From JBBQTQ01 sp038213135 (GTDB taxonomy: Bacteria; Actinomycetota; Thermoleophilia; Gaiellales; Gaiellaceae): a stretch of DNA of 28,411 bases. Shown here in pieces: positions 8,198 to 15,071 of this stretch. Numbering within the stretch: the stretch's first letter is position 1; every line of letters starts with the position of its first letter. The stretch covers positions 1 through 28,411 of the forward strand of contig JBBQTQ010000031.1 of the NCBI GenBank assembly GCA_038213135.1, read 5' to 3'. The position numbers and the translations under genes were made by a program. The notes below the pieces were generated by a model, which was not told where the DNA came from, did no database searches, and saw only the letters and a program-made list of their open reading frames with translations.

Positions 8198-8228
8198 AGG
8201 GACAGGCCTACAAACCAGGCCTGTCCCT
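8198..8228. repeat. 12-bp perfect inverted repeat (hairpin) upstream of the exchanger operon
   Basis: AGGGACAGGCCT (8198-8209) and its exact complement (8217-8228) flank a 7-nt loop. There is no T run on either strand. It lies just upstream of the -10-like element of the exchanger and close to the insertion sequence. It may be an orphan terminator left from the sequence displaced by the IS, or an operator. Confidence 0.6.
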
Positions 8229-8278
8229 CGGTCTCAGCTAACCCACCGCCGTTCGAGCGATTCGAGCGAGGTCCCTAG

Positions 8279-9278
8279 ATGCTTGATCGGTTAATGCGCG
8301 TAGGCGGTGAGGGCGCGGCGTGGTTGGCCGAGTTGCCAGTTGAGGTGGATGGCGGCGTTGAGGGCGAGGATGCGGGCGGCGATGCGGCAAACGAGTCCGG
8401 CTGGGGTCTTCGCGAGGTGGTGTTCGAGCCGGAGTTGGTCTTTGAGCGAGTTGACGATCGATTCGATCCGCTGGCGTATTCGTCCGATCGGCGGGGTTTG
8501 CCGGTGCGGCTCGTCGGCTCGGCTCGGCCTCAGGAGTAGCGCTCCGAGTTCGTAGACGGCGTGTTCGAAGTCGCGGCCGGCGAAGCCTTTGTCGGCGATC
8601 ACGAGTTGGCCGGCGGGCGGTTGCCGCTCGAGCAGCTCGAGCACGGCTTCGCGCTCGGGCGCGTTGGCGGGGACGAGCTCGAAGTCGCGGACGCAGCCGT
8701 CGGGGCCGCACCAGAGCACGAGCCGCATCCCCCAGAAGAAGCGGGAGTGGGCGGCGCAGTAGCCGAAGCCGCACCACAGGGCGCCAGCTCGGAGTGGTTA
8801 ACGGTCTGCACGCTCTGTCCGCAGGGCAGCGGGGTCGTGTCGATATAGCTGAGCGAGTCGTGGAAGCCGGGGAGCTCGCAGGCGATCGCCCGCCAGAGCG
8901 TGACCAGTTTGGGAGCGAGCTGCCGGCAGCGCTCGTTGTAGCGCGACTGGCTTGGCAGCTGCGGGAAGAGCTGGGCGAGTCGCCGCTCGGCAACTCTCAG
9001 GAAGCGGCGATCGCTGGGCTGGCCGAGCAGCATCTGCGCGACCATCAGACAGAGCAGCTCGTTGTCGGTCGTCCGCTGCGGGCGGCCGCGGCCGCGTCTC
9101 TCCGGCGCAGGAAAAAGCGAGCAAGCAGCGCAATAGACTGCGATCAACAGGGTGTCGAGGTCGGCGCGCACGTTGGCCTCCAGGTCGACGGGCTACAGAC
9201 ACCGCCGACCTTCGACACCCCTGCGACTGGTCCTCACCCGGCGATCACGGTACCACCCGTCAATTACCGATCAAGCAT
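8279..9278 (-). mobile_element. IS982-family insertion sequence, 1000 bp
   Basis: The ends are near-perfect inverted repeats: ATGCTTGATCGGTTAA at 8279-8294 against ATGCTTGATCGGTAA read from 9278 inward. CTAG is present immediately outside both ends (8275-8278 and 9279-9282). CTAG could be a 4-bp target duplication, but because it is self-complementary it could also be an extension of the repeat. The single transposase gene belongs to the IS982 family and its stop codon lies inside the left repeat. Element length and gene layout fit the family. Confidence 0.9.
8291..9171 (-). pseudogene. IS982-family transposase, split by a -1 frameshift
   Basis: The N-terminal part (GTG at 9171, down to about 8785) contains the family's opening DLDTLLIAVY and the first catalytic Asp in SLSYIDTTPLPCGQS. 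The second part, in another frame (about 8780 to the TAA at 8291), continues LWCGFGYCAAHSRFFWGMRL, carries the second Asp in VIADKGFAG and the Glu in RQRIESIVNSLKDQL, and ends LTAYAH as in actinobacterial IS982 transposases. The join falls around 8779-8786 (GAGCTGGCGCCCTG on the coding strand) and needs a -1 shift. There is no A- or G-rich slippery run there, so a one-base insertion is more likely than programmed frameshifting. All three DDE residues survive, in two frames. Confidence 0.85.
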
Positions 9279-9282
9279 CTAG

Positions 9283-9656
9283 AGGACGGGGAGAAGGTCG
9301 TCGCCTACTACGCGCTCGCGGCGGCGCAGGTCGCCCCGGACGAGGCGAGCGCGCGAGCGCTCAAGGGTCAGCCGCGGGCGAGGCCGGTACCGGCGATCCT
9401 TCTCGCCCGGCTCGCTGTCGATCGCGGGCACCAGGGCGCCGGGCTCGGCCGCTCACTTCTCCAGGACGTCCTGCTCCGTTGTCTGGAGGCGGCAGAGGCG
9501 ATCGGTGCCCGCGTCCTCCTCGTGCACGCCAAGCACGACACCGCGAAGTCGTGGTACATGCAGTACGGCTTCGAGGAGTCGCCGACCGATCCGCTCCACC
9601 TGCTGATGCTGCTCAAGGACGCCCGAGCCTTCCTCCAGCGGCACGGACTCGCGTAG
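9283..9656 (+). pseudogene. GNAT acetyltransferase, 3' remnant truncated by the IS
   Basis: The open frame (LEDGEKVVAYYALAAA...) starts abruptly at the IS right end and runs to TAG at 9654-9656. It contains the acetyl-CoA-binding core of the GNAT fold, ILLARLAVDRGHQGAGLG (V/I-x-x-x-x-R-G-x-G-x-G/A type), and ends YMQYGFEESPTDPLHLLMLL, the C-terminus typical of GNAT toxins of the TacT/AtaT kind. The first half of the domain is absent. The 34 nt left of the IS in the matching frame do not supply it and are preceded by a stop. A deletion that accompanied or followed IS insertion is likely. No RHH/DUF1778 antitoxin is visible. Non-functional unless expressed as a fragment. Confidence 0.8.
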
Positions 9657-9685
9657 CGCAAGAGAACCCAACGCGTCAGCCGCGA

Positions 9686-11464
9686 CTAGGGGAGGCGTTC
9701 CGGCATAGTCGGCGGCACCTCCCCGAGTTGGTCGAGCAAGCCGACGCTGACGCCGAGCATGAACGACATATACAGCGGCGATTGCAGCTTGGACACATGC
9801 CGCCGCTTGATCCCACCGGCGTTCAGCACGTTCGTCAGCATCACGTCGCCGAGTCCACCGATCCGAGTGAAAGCATCCTGCTTCCCGAGGTAGTCGGTGA
9901 GCGGCGCGAAATACGGCATGTCGCCCATGATCCCGTACGAGACGTTTCGGATCCGGTACTCCGGATCATTGATCAGGAGATCCGGATCGCGACTGTCTTT
10001 TTCGGCGATGACCCGCCGGAGCCCTTCGTCGATCAGCTGGCGCAGGTTGTCTTCATCGAGTCCCTCCCACGTCTCCGAGACAGAGAGCACGTAGCCGCAT
10101 TCGAATGTGTCACGCAGCCATTGACCATAGTCGCGTGCGAGCCTCTGTTCGACGAACGGACCGATGAGTCCCGCGTAGATCTCCCTGGCGACATCGGGGA
10201 CGGCCTGTGCTGTCGCTTGCATGAGTTGAGCAGCCCTGAGCCGGTACTGCTGCGGATCGAGCTCGAAGAGCGCACCCGAGAGCGGCCGATCGTCGTCGCC
10301 AAACGTGCGCTCTCCTGACTCAGCACTCAGCAACCCGAGTTGGTGGAGGAGAAATAGCGCGATACCGTCCTGCCAGGCGAGTTGGTTTGCACTTCGCCAA
10401 CTCTCGCGCTCCTCGGAGCGCAGCTGCGCGATGTGTTCGCCCACCGCAAGGTACGTCGGGAAGACCCAGTCGAGACGCTGCCATGCATCCTGCAAGCGGA
10501 CGTAACTGTTGAGCGGTTCCCACTCATCGAGATCGGAGCGCAGCCCGAGAAGAATCAGCGAAAGCCACGTGGAGGGCTCCACCGATGTGATGGCGTCCGA
10601 GCCGACAGCAAGTCGGCCCCGGTTGACCGCCAGCATGCAATCGTCGATCAGTTCCTTCGCGGCGTCGGGATCGAAGTCCCAGTCCTCGGCACCGGCGAGC
10701 AAGTAAGCGTCCGCAAACGACTCTGCTAGGTCGCGCACCCACGCTTCGAACGAACCGATTCCCTGGAGCGTCAACATGTGCTGAAGGTGGTTGAGCGACA
10801 TCTGCCTAGCGATGTCCGGGATCGCCCCGCGATCGCCGTCGTGCAAAACGTCGGTAACGGCGGCCCAGTACGCCTCGTGCTCGGGATCTTGGTCGAACAA
10901 CTCGCCATTCAGTACGGTCACGGCACGAGGAGTATCGCGCGGTTGCCGGGGAGGTTCGGTCGGCTGCTCTTCGCCACGGTCTCTGCTCGGGTCGCCTATC
11001 GCGGCCGCCGTGCCGTTCGACGCCTCGCCATGGACCGAGGGCGCTGAACTCTCCTCGCGAATTGTCTCGTTCTCCGCGTCGTCCTCTTGATTCGCGCGCA
11101 ACCCCGGGAGCGGCGGCAGGATCGTCACGCGCAGTCTCCCGTACTTCTGGTTCTCGCGACGCAGGGCCTCTACCACTTTGCGCTCGAACCGCCCCTCTTG
11201 AGTCCATCGACTCGCGCCGCTCTTCCACCCTAGGAGGATGGCGTCGCCCTCTGGGATGAGACGGACGTGCTGCCGATCCTCCTCGACGGTGGCGATGCCT
11301 TTGTCGATGAGGGTCGTGATGACCATCACACGCATCGCGTCGACGGCAACAGCCGTTGTGAAGTGGGTTCCAAAGAACAGGTGAGCCTCGACGTCGTAGT
11401 CGGGGTCGTCGTGGGCGCAGTGGCGGAAGTCCCAGTCCTCGATGTTGTTGTCGGAGTAGCGCAT
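9686..11464 (-). CDS. Unrecognised 592-aa accessory protein
   Basis: I do not recognise this protein. Three parts are visible. There is an N-terminal globular domain (about 1-125) beginning MRYSDNNIEDWDFRHCAHDD with a basic surface near RFERKVVEALRRENQKYGRLR. A low-complexity acidic/Pro linker follows (about 128-185). The C-terminal part (about 190-592) is largely helical and rich in Trp, Asp and Arg (AWVRDLAESFADAYLLAGAEDWDFD; QWLRDTFECGYVLSVSETWEG). It has no signal peptide, TM helix, Walker motif or nuclease signature. ATG at 11462-11464, with a weak GGGAAG about 10 nt upstream. It diverges from the 278-aa unknown gene (145 nt between starts) and lies in the segment bounded by the IS and the tRNA fragment. 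By eye its wobble positions are less GC-biased than those of its neighbours, which supports acquisition by transfer. Confidence 0.75.
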   Translation of the reverse strand: MRYSDNNIEDWDFRHCAHDDPDYDVEAHLFFGTHFTTAVAVDAMRVMVITTLIDKGIATVEEDRQHVRLIPEGDAILLGWKSGASRWTQEGRFERKVVEALRRENQKYGRLRVTILPPLPGLRANQEDDAENETIREESSAPSVHGEASNGTAAAIGDPSRDRGEEQPTEPPRQPRDTPRAVTVLNGELFDQDPEHEAYWAAVTDVLHDGDRGAIPDIARQMSLNHLQHMLTLQGIGSFEAWVRDLAESFADAYLLAGAEDWDFDPDAAKELIDDCMLAVNRGRLAVGSDAITSVEPSTWLSLILLGLRSDLDEWEPLNSYVRLQDAWQRLDWVFPTYLAVGEHIAQLRSEERESWRSANQLAWQDGIALFLLHQLGLLSAESGERTFGDDDRPLSGALFELDPQQYRLRAAQLMQATAQAVPDVAREIYAGLIGPFVEQRLARDYGQWLRDTFECGYVLSVSETWEGLDEDNLRQLIDEGLRRVIAEKDSRDPDLLINDPEYRIRNVSYGIMGDMPYFAPLTDYLGKQDAFTRIGGLGDVMLTNVLNAGGIKRRHVSKLQSPLYMSFMLGVSVGLLDQLGEVPPTMPERLP

Positions 11465-11597
11465 CGAATCGAAGCTTCCCGCAGCAGGCTCTTCCCGGCA
11501 AGAGGCGCGCGGCCCTCCCGCGTCCGGGAGTACCAGGCCGGGTTCGCCCGTCGTCGCCTTGTGAGGGCGGCGGTCCGGTCGCTGCCCACTACGGCTC

Positions 11598-11603
11598 TAT
11601 CCT
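11598..11603 (+). promoter_or_regulatory. -10 element of a probable leaderless promoter
   Basis: TATCCT occupies -12 to -7 relative to the A of the ATG at 11610. There is no Shine-Dalgarno sequence between it and the start codon, so transcription probably begins at or next to the start codon. No convincing -35 was found. Confidence 0.5.
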
Positions 11604-11609
11604 CGGTAC

Positions 11610-12446
11610 ATGAGGGACAACGACAACCAAAAGGCAGGTCCGCTCCCCGACCTCGAGCCGCCGATTAATGCCCGGCCGCTTCCGTCTGAGGTTGCTGCGT
11701 TGCGCGAGATCGCAGATGCGCAGGCCGCGCATTTCGACGCGGAGCTTCAACCGCGCATCGACAGGCACATCGCGGTCTATCAAGAATCGGTGGATGCGCT
11801 GATCGCCGCGCACCGCGCGCTGGCCGACGACACCGACATCGAGCTCGGCGCAAACACGCGCTGGGCGGCGGTGTGGGAAATGAGCGGCCGATGCCTGGCG
11901 ATCAGCAACGTTCTCCTGCACGACCTGTGCGGTGGCTTCGCGTCCGAGGCGATCGGAACACTGCGGTCGCTTCACGAGGCGTCGCAGCTGCTTTCGGCGC
12001 TCTCGTACCATGAGGAGGAAGATGTCGTCCGGCGCTGGCTCGGCGGCGAGTACATCCGCCCTCGTGAGGCCCGCGACGTGCAGCGCCGCAAGCAAGGGCT
12101 TGCGCTCGAACGCATGGTGCAAGCGGGCGTCGAACCTGAGGGCGGCGATATCGTCGAGCTAGGCCGACAGATCTACGGCCTGCTCTCCGACGGGAGCCAC
12201 CATCAGCGCTCCGTCATGGCAGAGTCGATGGCACCGGCACTCCGCCGCTTCGCATACGGCCCTCACCCCGACGCACGCAATCGGGGAAGCCAGGTGGACT
12301 ACGCGGGCGAACTGCTCGAAGAGGTGATCATCATCGTCGGCGATGCGTTCGCGGACATTCTCGGGCGAGACTTCTACGTGCAGCAGGTCCGTCCACTCCA
12401 AGGGGCGCTGGTGCGGGTCCGCGAAGAGGCGCCGCTGTCGGAGTAA
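11610..12446 (+). CDS. Unrecognised 278-aa helical accessory protein
   Basis: No family assigned with confidence. It is predicted all-helical and cytosolic. The N-terminus (1-60) is charged. The core has conserved-looking patterns: EAIGTLRSLHEASQLLSAL (about 112-130), then RRWLGGEYIRPREARD, then IYGLLSDGSHHQRSV (about 188-202). A regularly spaced 'R-x-L-x-E' helix followed by 'S-x-G-x-H' recalls HEPN-like or DUF5677-like helical proteins common in accessory regions, but this is an impression of pattern, not a match. It diverges from the 592-aa gene and ends about 185 nt before the tRNA-Asp fragment. The start is supported by the -10 hexamer directly upstream. Confidence 0.75.
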   Translation: MRDNDNQKAGPLPDLEPPINARPLPSEVAALREIADAQAAHFDAELQPRIDRHIAVYQESVDALIAAHRALADDTDIELGANTRWAAVWEMSGRCLAISNVLLHDLCGGFASEAIGTLRSLHEASQLLSALSYHEEEDVVRRWLGGEYIRPREARDVQRRKQGLALERMVQAGVEPEGGDIVELGRQIYGLLSDGSHHQRSVMAESMAPALRRFAYGPHPDARNRGSQVDYAGELLEEVIIIVGDAFADILGRDFYVQQVRPLQGALVRVREEAPLSE

Positions 12447-12774
12447 AGCGCGGCTGTGACTCTGCCGCCACAGTTGTCTCATCAGACGACGAAGCGATGG
12501 GGCCAGGATGGGGCGGGGCCATCGGGTAAAGGCGTGGCACGTCATGACAGCGAGCGATCCATGGTCGGCGAAGTCCCTGCTATTCGGGCTCTTCCGAGTC
12601 ATCCCGTGGAGGATCGTGGCGCCCCCTACGCGGCCTGTCACGCCGGAGGTCGCGGGTTCGAGTCCCGTCGCTCCCGTGTTTGCCCTCGCATTCCTGCCCC
12701 GACTGGAGGTAAGACAGGGAAGCTCGGCCGACGCCGCAATCGCGGGGGAGCTCTGTTTCTCTACAGTCACTGAC
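12447..12774. other. Non-coding interval holding the island boundary
   Basis: This 328-nt stretch contains no credible gene. It holds the partial tRNA-Asp at 12631-12676 and, near its right end, a -10-like TACAGT (12762-12767) serving the next gene. Open frames crossing it, including a minus-strand one that reads GATGLEPATSGVTGR, are translations of the tRNA fragment and not genes. Confidence 0.6.
12631..12676 (+). other. 3' half of tRNA-Asp(GTC): probable attachment-site remnant
   Basis: The sequence folds as an anticodon arm (CGGC-CTGTCAC-GCCG, anticodon GTC), variable loop GAGGT, a T arm with loop TTCGAGT and 5-bp stem, and the 3' acceptor strand CGCTCCC plus discriminator G. The 5' acceptor strand (a complementary GGGAGCG) and D arm are missing; upstream bases show no D-arm pattern. 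No encoded CCA follows. A tRNA cut at the start of the anticodon arm is what tyrosine-integrase elements leave at the distal end after integrating into the tRNA 3' half. From its orientation the element should lie to the left. Confidence 0.85.
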
Positions 12775-13158
12775 GTGAGGTGCGCTCTCTTCGTTGTCGT
12801 CGTGTCGATGTATTCAGTCGCGACGATGCCCGCAGATGGTGGTGCGTCGAGCGGCGTCAAGGGCGTGCTGCGGCTCTCGCACGGTTGTCCTGGCCCGGCG
12901 CGTGTCGGTGACACACGCCGCTGCGACTTCGCGGGGACAAACGTCGCCGTCGATGCATTCGCAGTGGGAGCAAATTCACCGATCGGCCGGGACCGAACCG
13001 ACGAGAGAGGACGTTTTACGATCACGCTCCAGCCGGGCCGGTACATCCTCCGCGCGGAGGTGCCGAAGACGAAGGAGCAGGAGAGATCGGTATCGGTGCG
13101 AGCAGCCCAGTGGACGGCGGTTACGCTCCGCTACCTCGTTCCGCCCTACATGCTCTAG
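12775..13158 (+). CDS. Small secreted protein with carboxypeptidase-regulatory-like beta-sandwich
   Basis: 127 aa from the GTG at 12775. Residues 1-18 form a short signal peptide (RCALFVVVVSMYSVATM). The mature part, GVLRLSHGCPGPARVG...C, then TDERGRFTITLQPGRYILRAEV, follows the pattern of carboxypeptidase-regulatory/prealbumin-like domains found in exported actinobacterial proteins, with two Cys that could pair. There is no catalytic motif. The start is supported by TACAGT at 12762-12767 (about -13 to -8) and the absence of a Shine-Dalgarno sequence. Upstream open frame is an artefact of the tRNA-fragment region. It is the first gene outside the putative island. Confidence 0.7.
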   Translation: MRCALFVVVVSMYSVATMPADGGASSGVKGVLRLSHGCPGPARVGDTRRCDFAGTNVAVDAFAVGANSPIGRDRTDERGRFTITLQPGRYILRAEVPKTKEQERSVSVRAAQWTAVTLRYLVPPYML

Positions 13159-13180
13159 CCGTGCGTTCTACGAAGGACTT

Positions 13181-13651
13181 TCAGAAGCCGAAGCGTACGT
13201 TCGTGAAGTACCAGTACGCCGAGGTGCCCCAGAGCGCCGCCAGCACCGCGAACAGCGAGCCACCGAGCACCGGCAGCACCCACTTCGGGTGCTTGCTGTC
13301 GTGCACGAAGAAGATCTTCACCGCGAAGACGCCGTAGACGAACGAGCCGAAGATCGAGTGCGCCAGCACGCGAGCGTTCTGCGTCTGGAAGCCGAGGATG
13401 AAGATGCAGTGGAAGGCAACCGGGAGCGTGCAAAGGAACGCAAGGCGACCCGACCAGCGGTGGATCCGCCCGAGTGCGGGGTAGCCGATCGGGATGAACC
13501 GCTTCAGCTTCCCGAAGATGCGCGCGCCGGTCGAGACCTGGACGATTGCGAAGACGACGGCTGCGGACGCGAACCACGCCTTCCCCGCGATCGCCGAGGA
13601 GAAGACGGACGTCATGACGTCCGTGTAGGTCGAGCTGACGCTGGCGAGCAC
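13181..13651 (-). CDS. DUF6529-type four-TM membrane protein (possible heme b protein)
   Basis: 156 aa with four TM helices. The pattern GRIHRWSGRLAF ... AFHCIFILGF ... LAHSIFGSFVYGVFAVKIFFVHD has His residues inside or at the edge of helices, as in small cytochrome-b561-like proteins, and I associate it with the DUF6529 family. It starts with GTG at 13651; an ATG 12 codons later is an alternative. It diverges from a membrane-anchored cytochrome c with 38 nt between starts, which suggests an electron-transfer pair. Heme binding is inferred. Confidence 0.75.
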   Translation of the reverse strand: MLASVSSTYTDVMTSVFSSAIAGKAWFASAAVVFAIVQVSTGARIFGKLKRFIPIGYPALGRIHRWSGRLAFLCTLPVAFHCIFILGFQTQNARVLAHSIFGSFVYGVFAVKIFFVHDSKHPKWVLPVLGGSLFAVLAALWGTSAYWYFTNVRFGF

Positions 13652-13689
13652 GGTTTCTCGGCGGCGAGCCTACTCGTTACGATCGCGGC

Positions 13690-14079
13690 ATGTCTAGACC
13701 CGAGCGGCCCGAGTCGCGGCCCTGGATCCGCTTACTGCTGGTCCCGGCGCTGCTGTTCGTGGCTTTCTCGGCGGCGGCGTTCACGCTCTCGAAGTTCCAT
13801 CTGGCGAAGCCCGGAGTGCCGAAGATCGCCGGGAGCAACGTCGTGCTCGGCGACTCCTACCAGGGCGGGATCGTCTTCGAGCAGACGTGCGCTGCCTGTC
13901 ACGGCCCCGGCGGCAAGGGCGGCGGCATCGGTCCGAAGCTGCAGGGTCTTGCGATCCCGATCGCGGCGGTGAAGGCGCAGATCGACAACGGCGGCGGCAC
14001 GATGCCGCCCCACCTCGTCAGCGGGCAGCAGGAGAAGGACGTCCTCGCCTTCCTGGCGACGATCATCGCGAAGCCCTAG
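13690..14079 (+). CDS. Membrane-anchored c-type cytochrome
   Basis: 129 aa. A single N-terminal TM helix (about 13-32) is not followed by an obvious cleavage site, so the protein is probably anchored with the heme domain outside. Heme is attached at C67-A-A-C70-H71. The second axial ligand is probably M105 in GGGTMPPHLV, followed by the terminal helix EKDVLAFLATI, all typical of class I mono-heme cytochromes (cytochrome c oxidase cbb3/c551 type). TACGAT lies at -12 to -7 before the ATG with no Shine-Dalgarno sequence. It is divergent from the DUF6529-type gene and convergent with the cold-shock gene, with a strong hairpin between. Confidence 0.92.
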   Translation: MSRPERPESRPWIRLLLVPALLFVAFSAAAFTLSKFHLAKPGVPKIAGSNVVLGDSYQGGIVFEQTCAACHGPGGKGGGIGPKLQGLAIPIAAVKAQIDNGGGTMPPHLVSGQQEKDVLAFLATIIAKP

Positions 14080-14087
14080 AGAAGGAA

Positions 14088-14109
14088 CGGGCGGCCCGGA
14101 GGCCGCCCG
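14088..14109. terminator. Bidirectional hairpin between cytochrome c and cold-shock genes
   Basis: A 9-bp perfect stem (CGGGCGGCC / GGCCGCCCG) with a 4-nt loop sits between two convergent stop codons (14079 and 14124). The T tracts are short, as is common in GC-rich genomes. Confidence 0.7.
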
Positions 14110-14123
14110 CGAAACGCAATCGG

Positions 14124-14336
14124 CTATTCGCCGGCGATCTGAACAACGTTCGTCGCCTGCGGACCCTTCGGGCCCTCGGTGGCCTCGAACTCGACCGTCG
14201 CGCCCTCGGTCAGCGACTTGAAGCCGCTGCCGGAGATGCCCGTGTGATGCACGAACAGGTCAGCGCCACCGTCGGACGGCTTGATGAAGCCGTAACCCTT
14301 GGAGTCGTTGAACCACTTCACGGTTCCGGTTGCCAT
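14124..14336 (-). CDS. Cold-shock domain protein
   Basis: A 70-aa single cold-shock domain that binds single-stranded RNA/DNA. The start MATGTVKWFND, RNP1 KGYGFI and RNP2 DLFVHH are intact. The length is typical of CspA-family proteins. The ATG at 14334-14336 is chosen over an upstream in-frame ATG at 14360 because GGAGGT lies at ideal distance before it and because the family begins here. The roughly 100 nt to the next gene probably hold the promoter and leader. Confidence 0.95.
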   Translation of the reverse strand: MATGTVKWFNDSKGYGFIKPSDGGADLFVHHTGISGSGFKSLTEGATVEFEATEGPKGPQATNVVQIAGE

Positions 14337-14435
14337 TGAAACACCTCCCTCGGTACTCATGAACGCGTAGGGAAGGCATGAAGCGCAACCGCACTACGTT
14401 CTGATTTCGCCGCGGATCGTAGCGAAGGAAAGGGC

Positions 14436-15071
14436 TCATCCGGCGACCGCCGTGACAAGAACCCAGCGCTTGAGCAGCGTTCCACCCAGGGAGTACTCGG
14501 CGATGCGGAAGGTCGTGGTGACCGACAGCCGAGCGAAGCGTCGGCTGATGCGTACCGGGAGGCTGTGGGTCACCGGGTAGAGCTCCGTGTATCCGGAGTC
14601 TGCAACCGCAATCCACGCCGCGTCAGGAACCGGTTCCACCCATGCGGAGGCGATCTTCTCGTTCCCGCACAAGACGCCCAGACGGGCGTCTGCAAGTCGC
14701 TTGCCACGGTCCTTCGTGTACTGCCCGACCGGGTAGGCACACCACTTTTTCCCGGGGCCGACGGCATCGCATCCGTACAGGAAACGATCCGGCCTGCCTC
14801 TCAGGAACGGACGGAACGCCACGGAAACGACGTTCGTGTCGACCCGCTCGACGACCTGTCCGAGGCCGCGGCCATGCAGATCGGAGGCGTAGAAGGCGCT
14901 GCACGACGTTGCGAGCGTCGGTGCAACCACTTTGCTCATCACGACCGTGCTTGCGATTCCGCGGAGGACAGCCGGCGCGGGTGGCGATGAGCTTCCGTCC
15001 GCGAGGCGGTGGGGCGCCGGCCCTGCTCCCACCAGGGCCGTGGCCAGAACCGCTACGAGCGCAAGCCTCAC
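14436..15071 (-). CDS. Secreted protein of unknown function
   Basis: 211 aa. The signal peptide is short (MRLALVAVLATALVGAGPAP). The mature part has six or so Cys (TSCSAFY, YGCDAVG, KWCAYP, GVLCGNE), suggesting disulfides, and a C-terminal beta-rich region (RLSVTTTFRIAEYSLGG). No known motif. The GTG start at 15069-15071 overlaps the TGA of the upstream NlpC/P60-like gene (GTGA), so it is the last member of a coupled three-gene secreted-protein operon. Confidence 0.7.
   Translation of the reverse strand: MRLALVAVLATALVGAGPAPHRLADGSSSPPAPAVLRGIASTVVMSKVVAPTLATSCSAFYASDLHGRGLGQVVERVDTNVVSVAFRPFLRGRPDRFLYGCDAVGPGKKWCAYPVGQYTKDRGKRLADARLGVLCGNEKIASAWVEPVPDAAWIAVADSGYTELYPVTHSLPVRISRRFARLSVTTTFRIAEYSLGGTLLKRWVLVTAVAG

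Noticed and set aside
8198..8228. Considered as an integron attC site
   Set aside because: A simple perfect hairpin without the bulged bases and conserved core sites of attC, and no integron integrase nearby.
8952..9282. Possible N-terminal extension of the GNAT protein through the IS
   Set aside because: It is antisense to the transposase and has no GNAT-like content; the acetyltransferase similarity begins only outside the IS.
12631..12676. Considered a functional tRNA-Asp gene
   Set aside because: The 5' acceptor strand and D arm are absent, so no cloverleaf can form.
12159..13046. Minus-strand open frame of 295 codons containing GATGLEPATSGVTGR
   Set aside because: That peptide is the well-known false translation of the reverse strand of a tRNA T arm and anticodon arm; the rest is antisense to the 278-aa gene and the small secreted gene.
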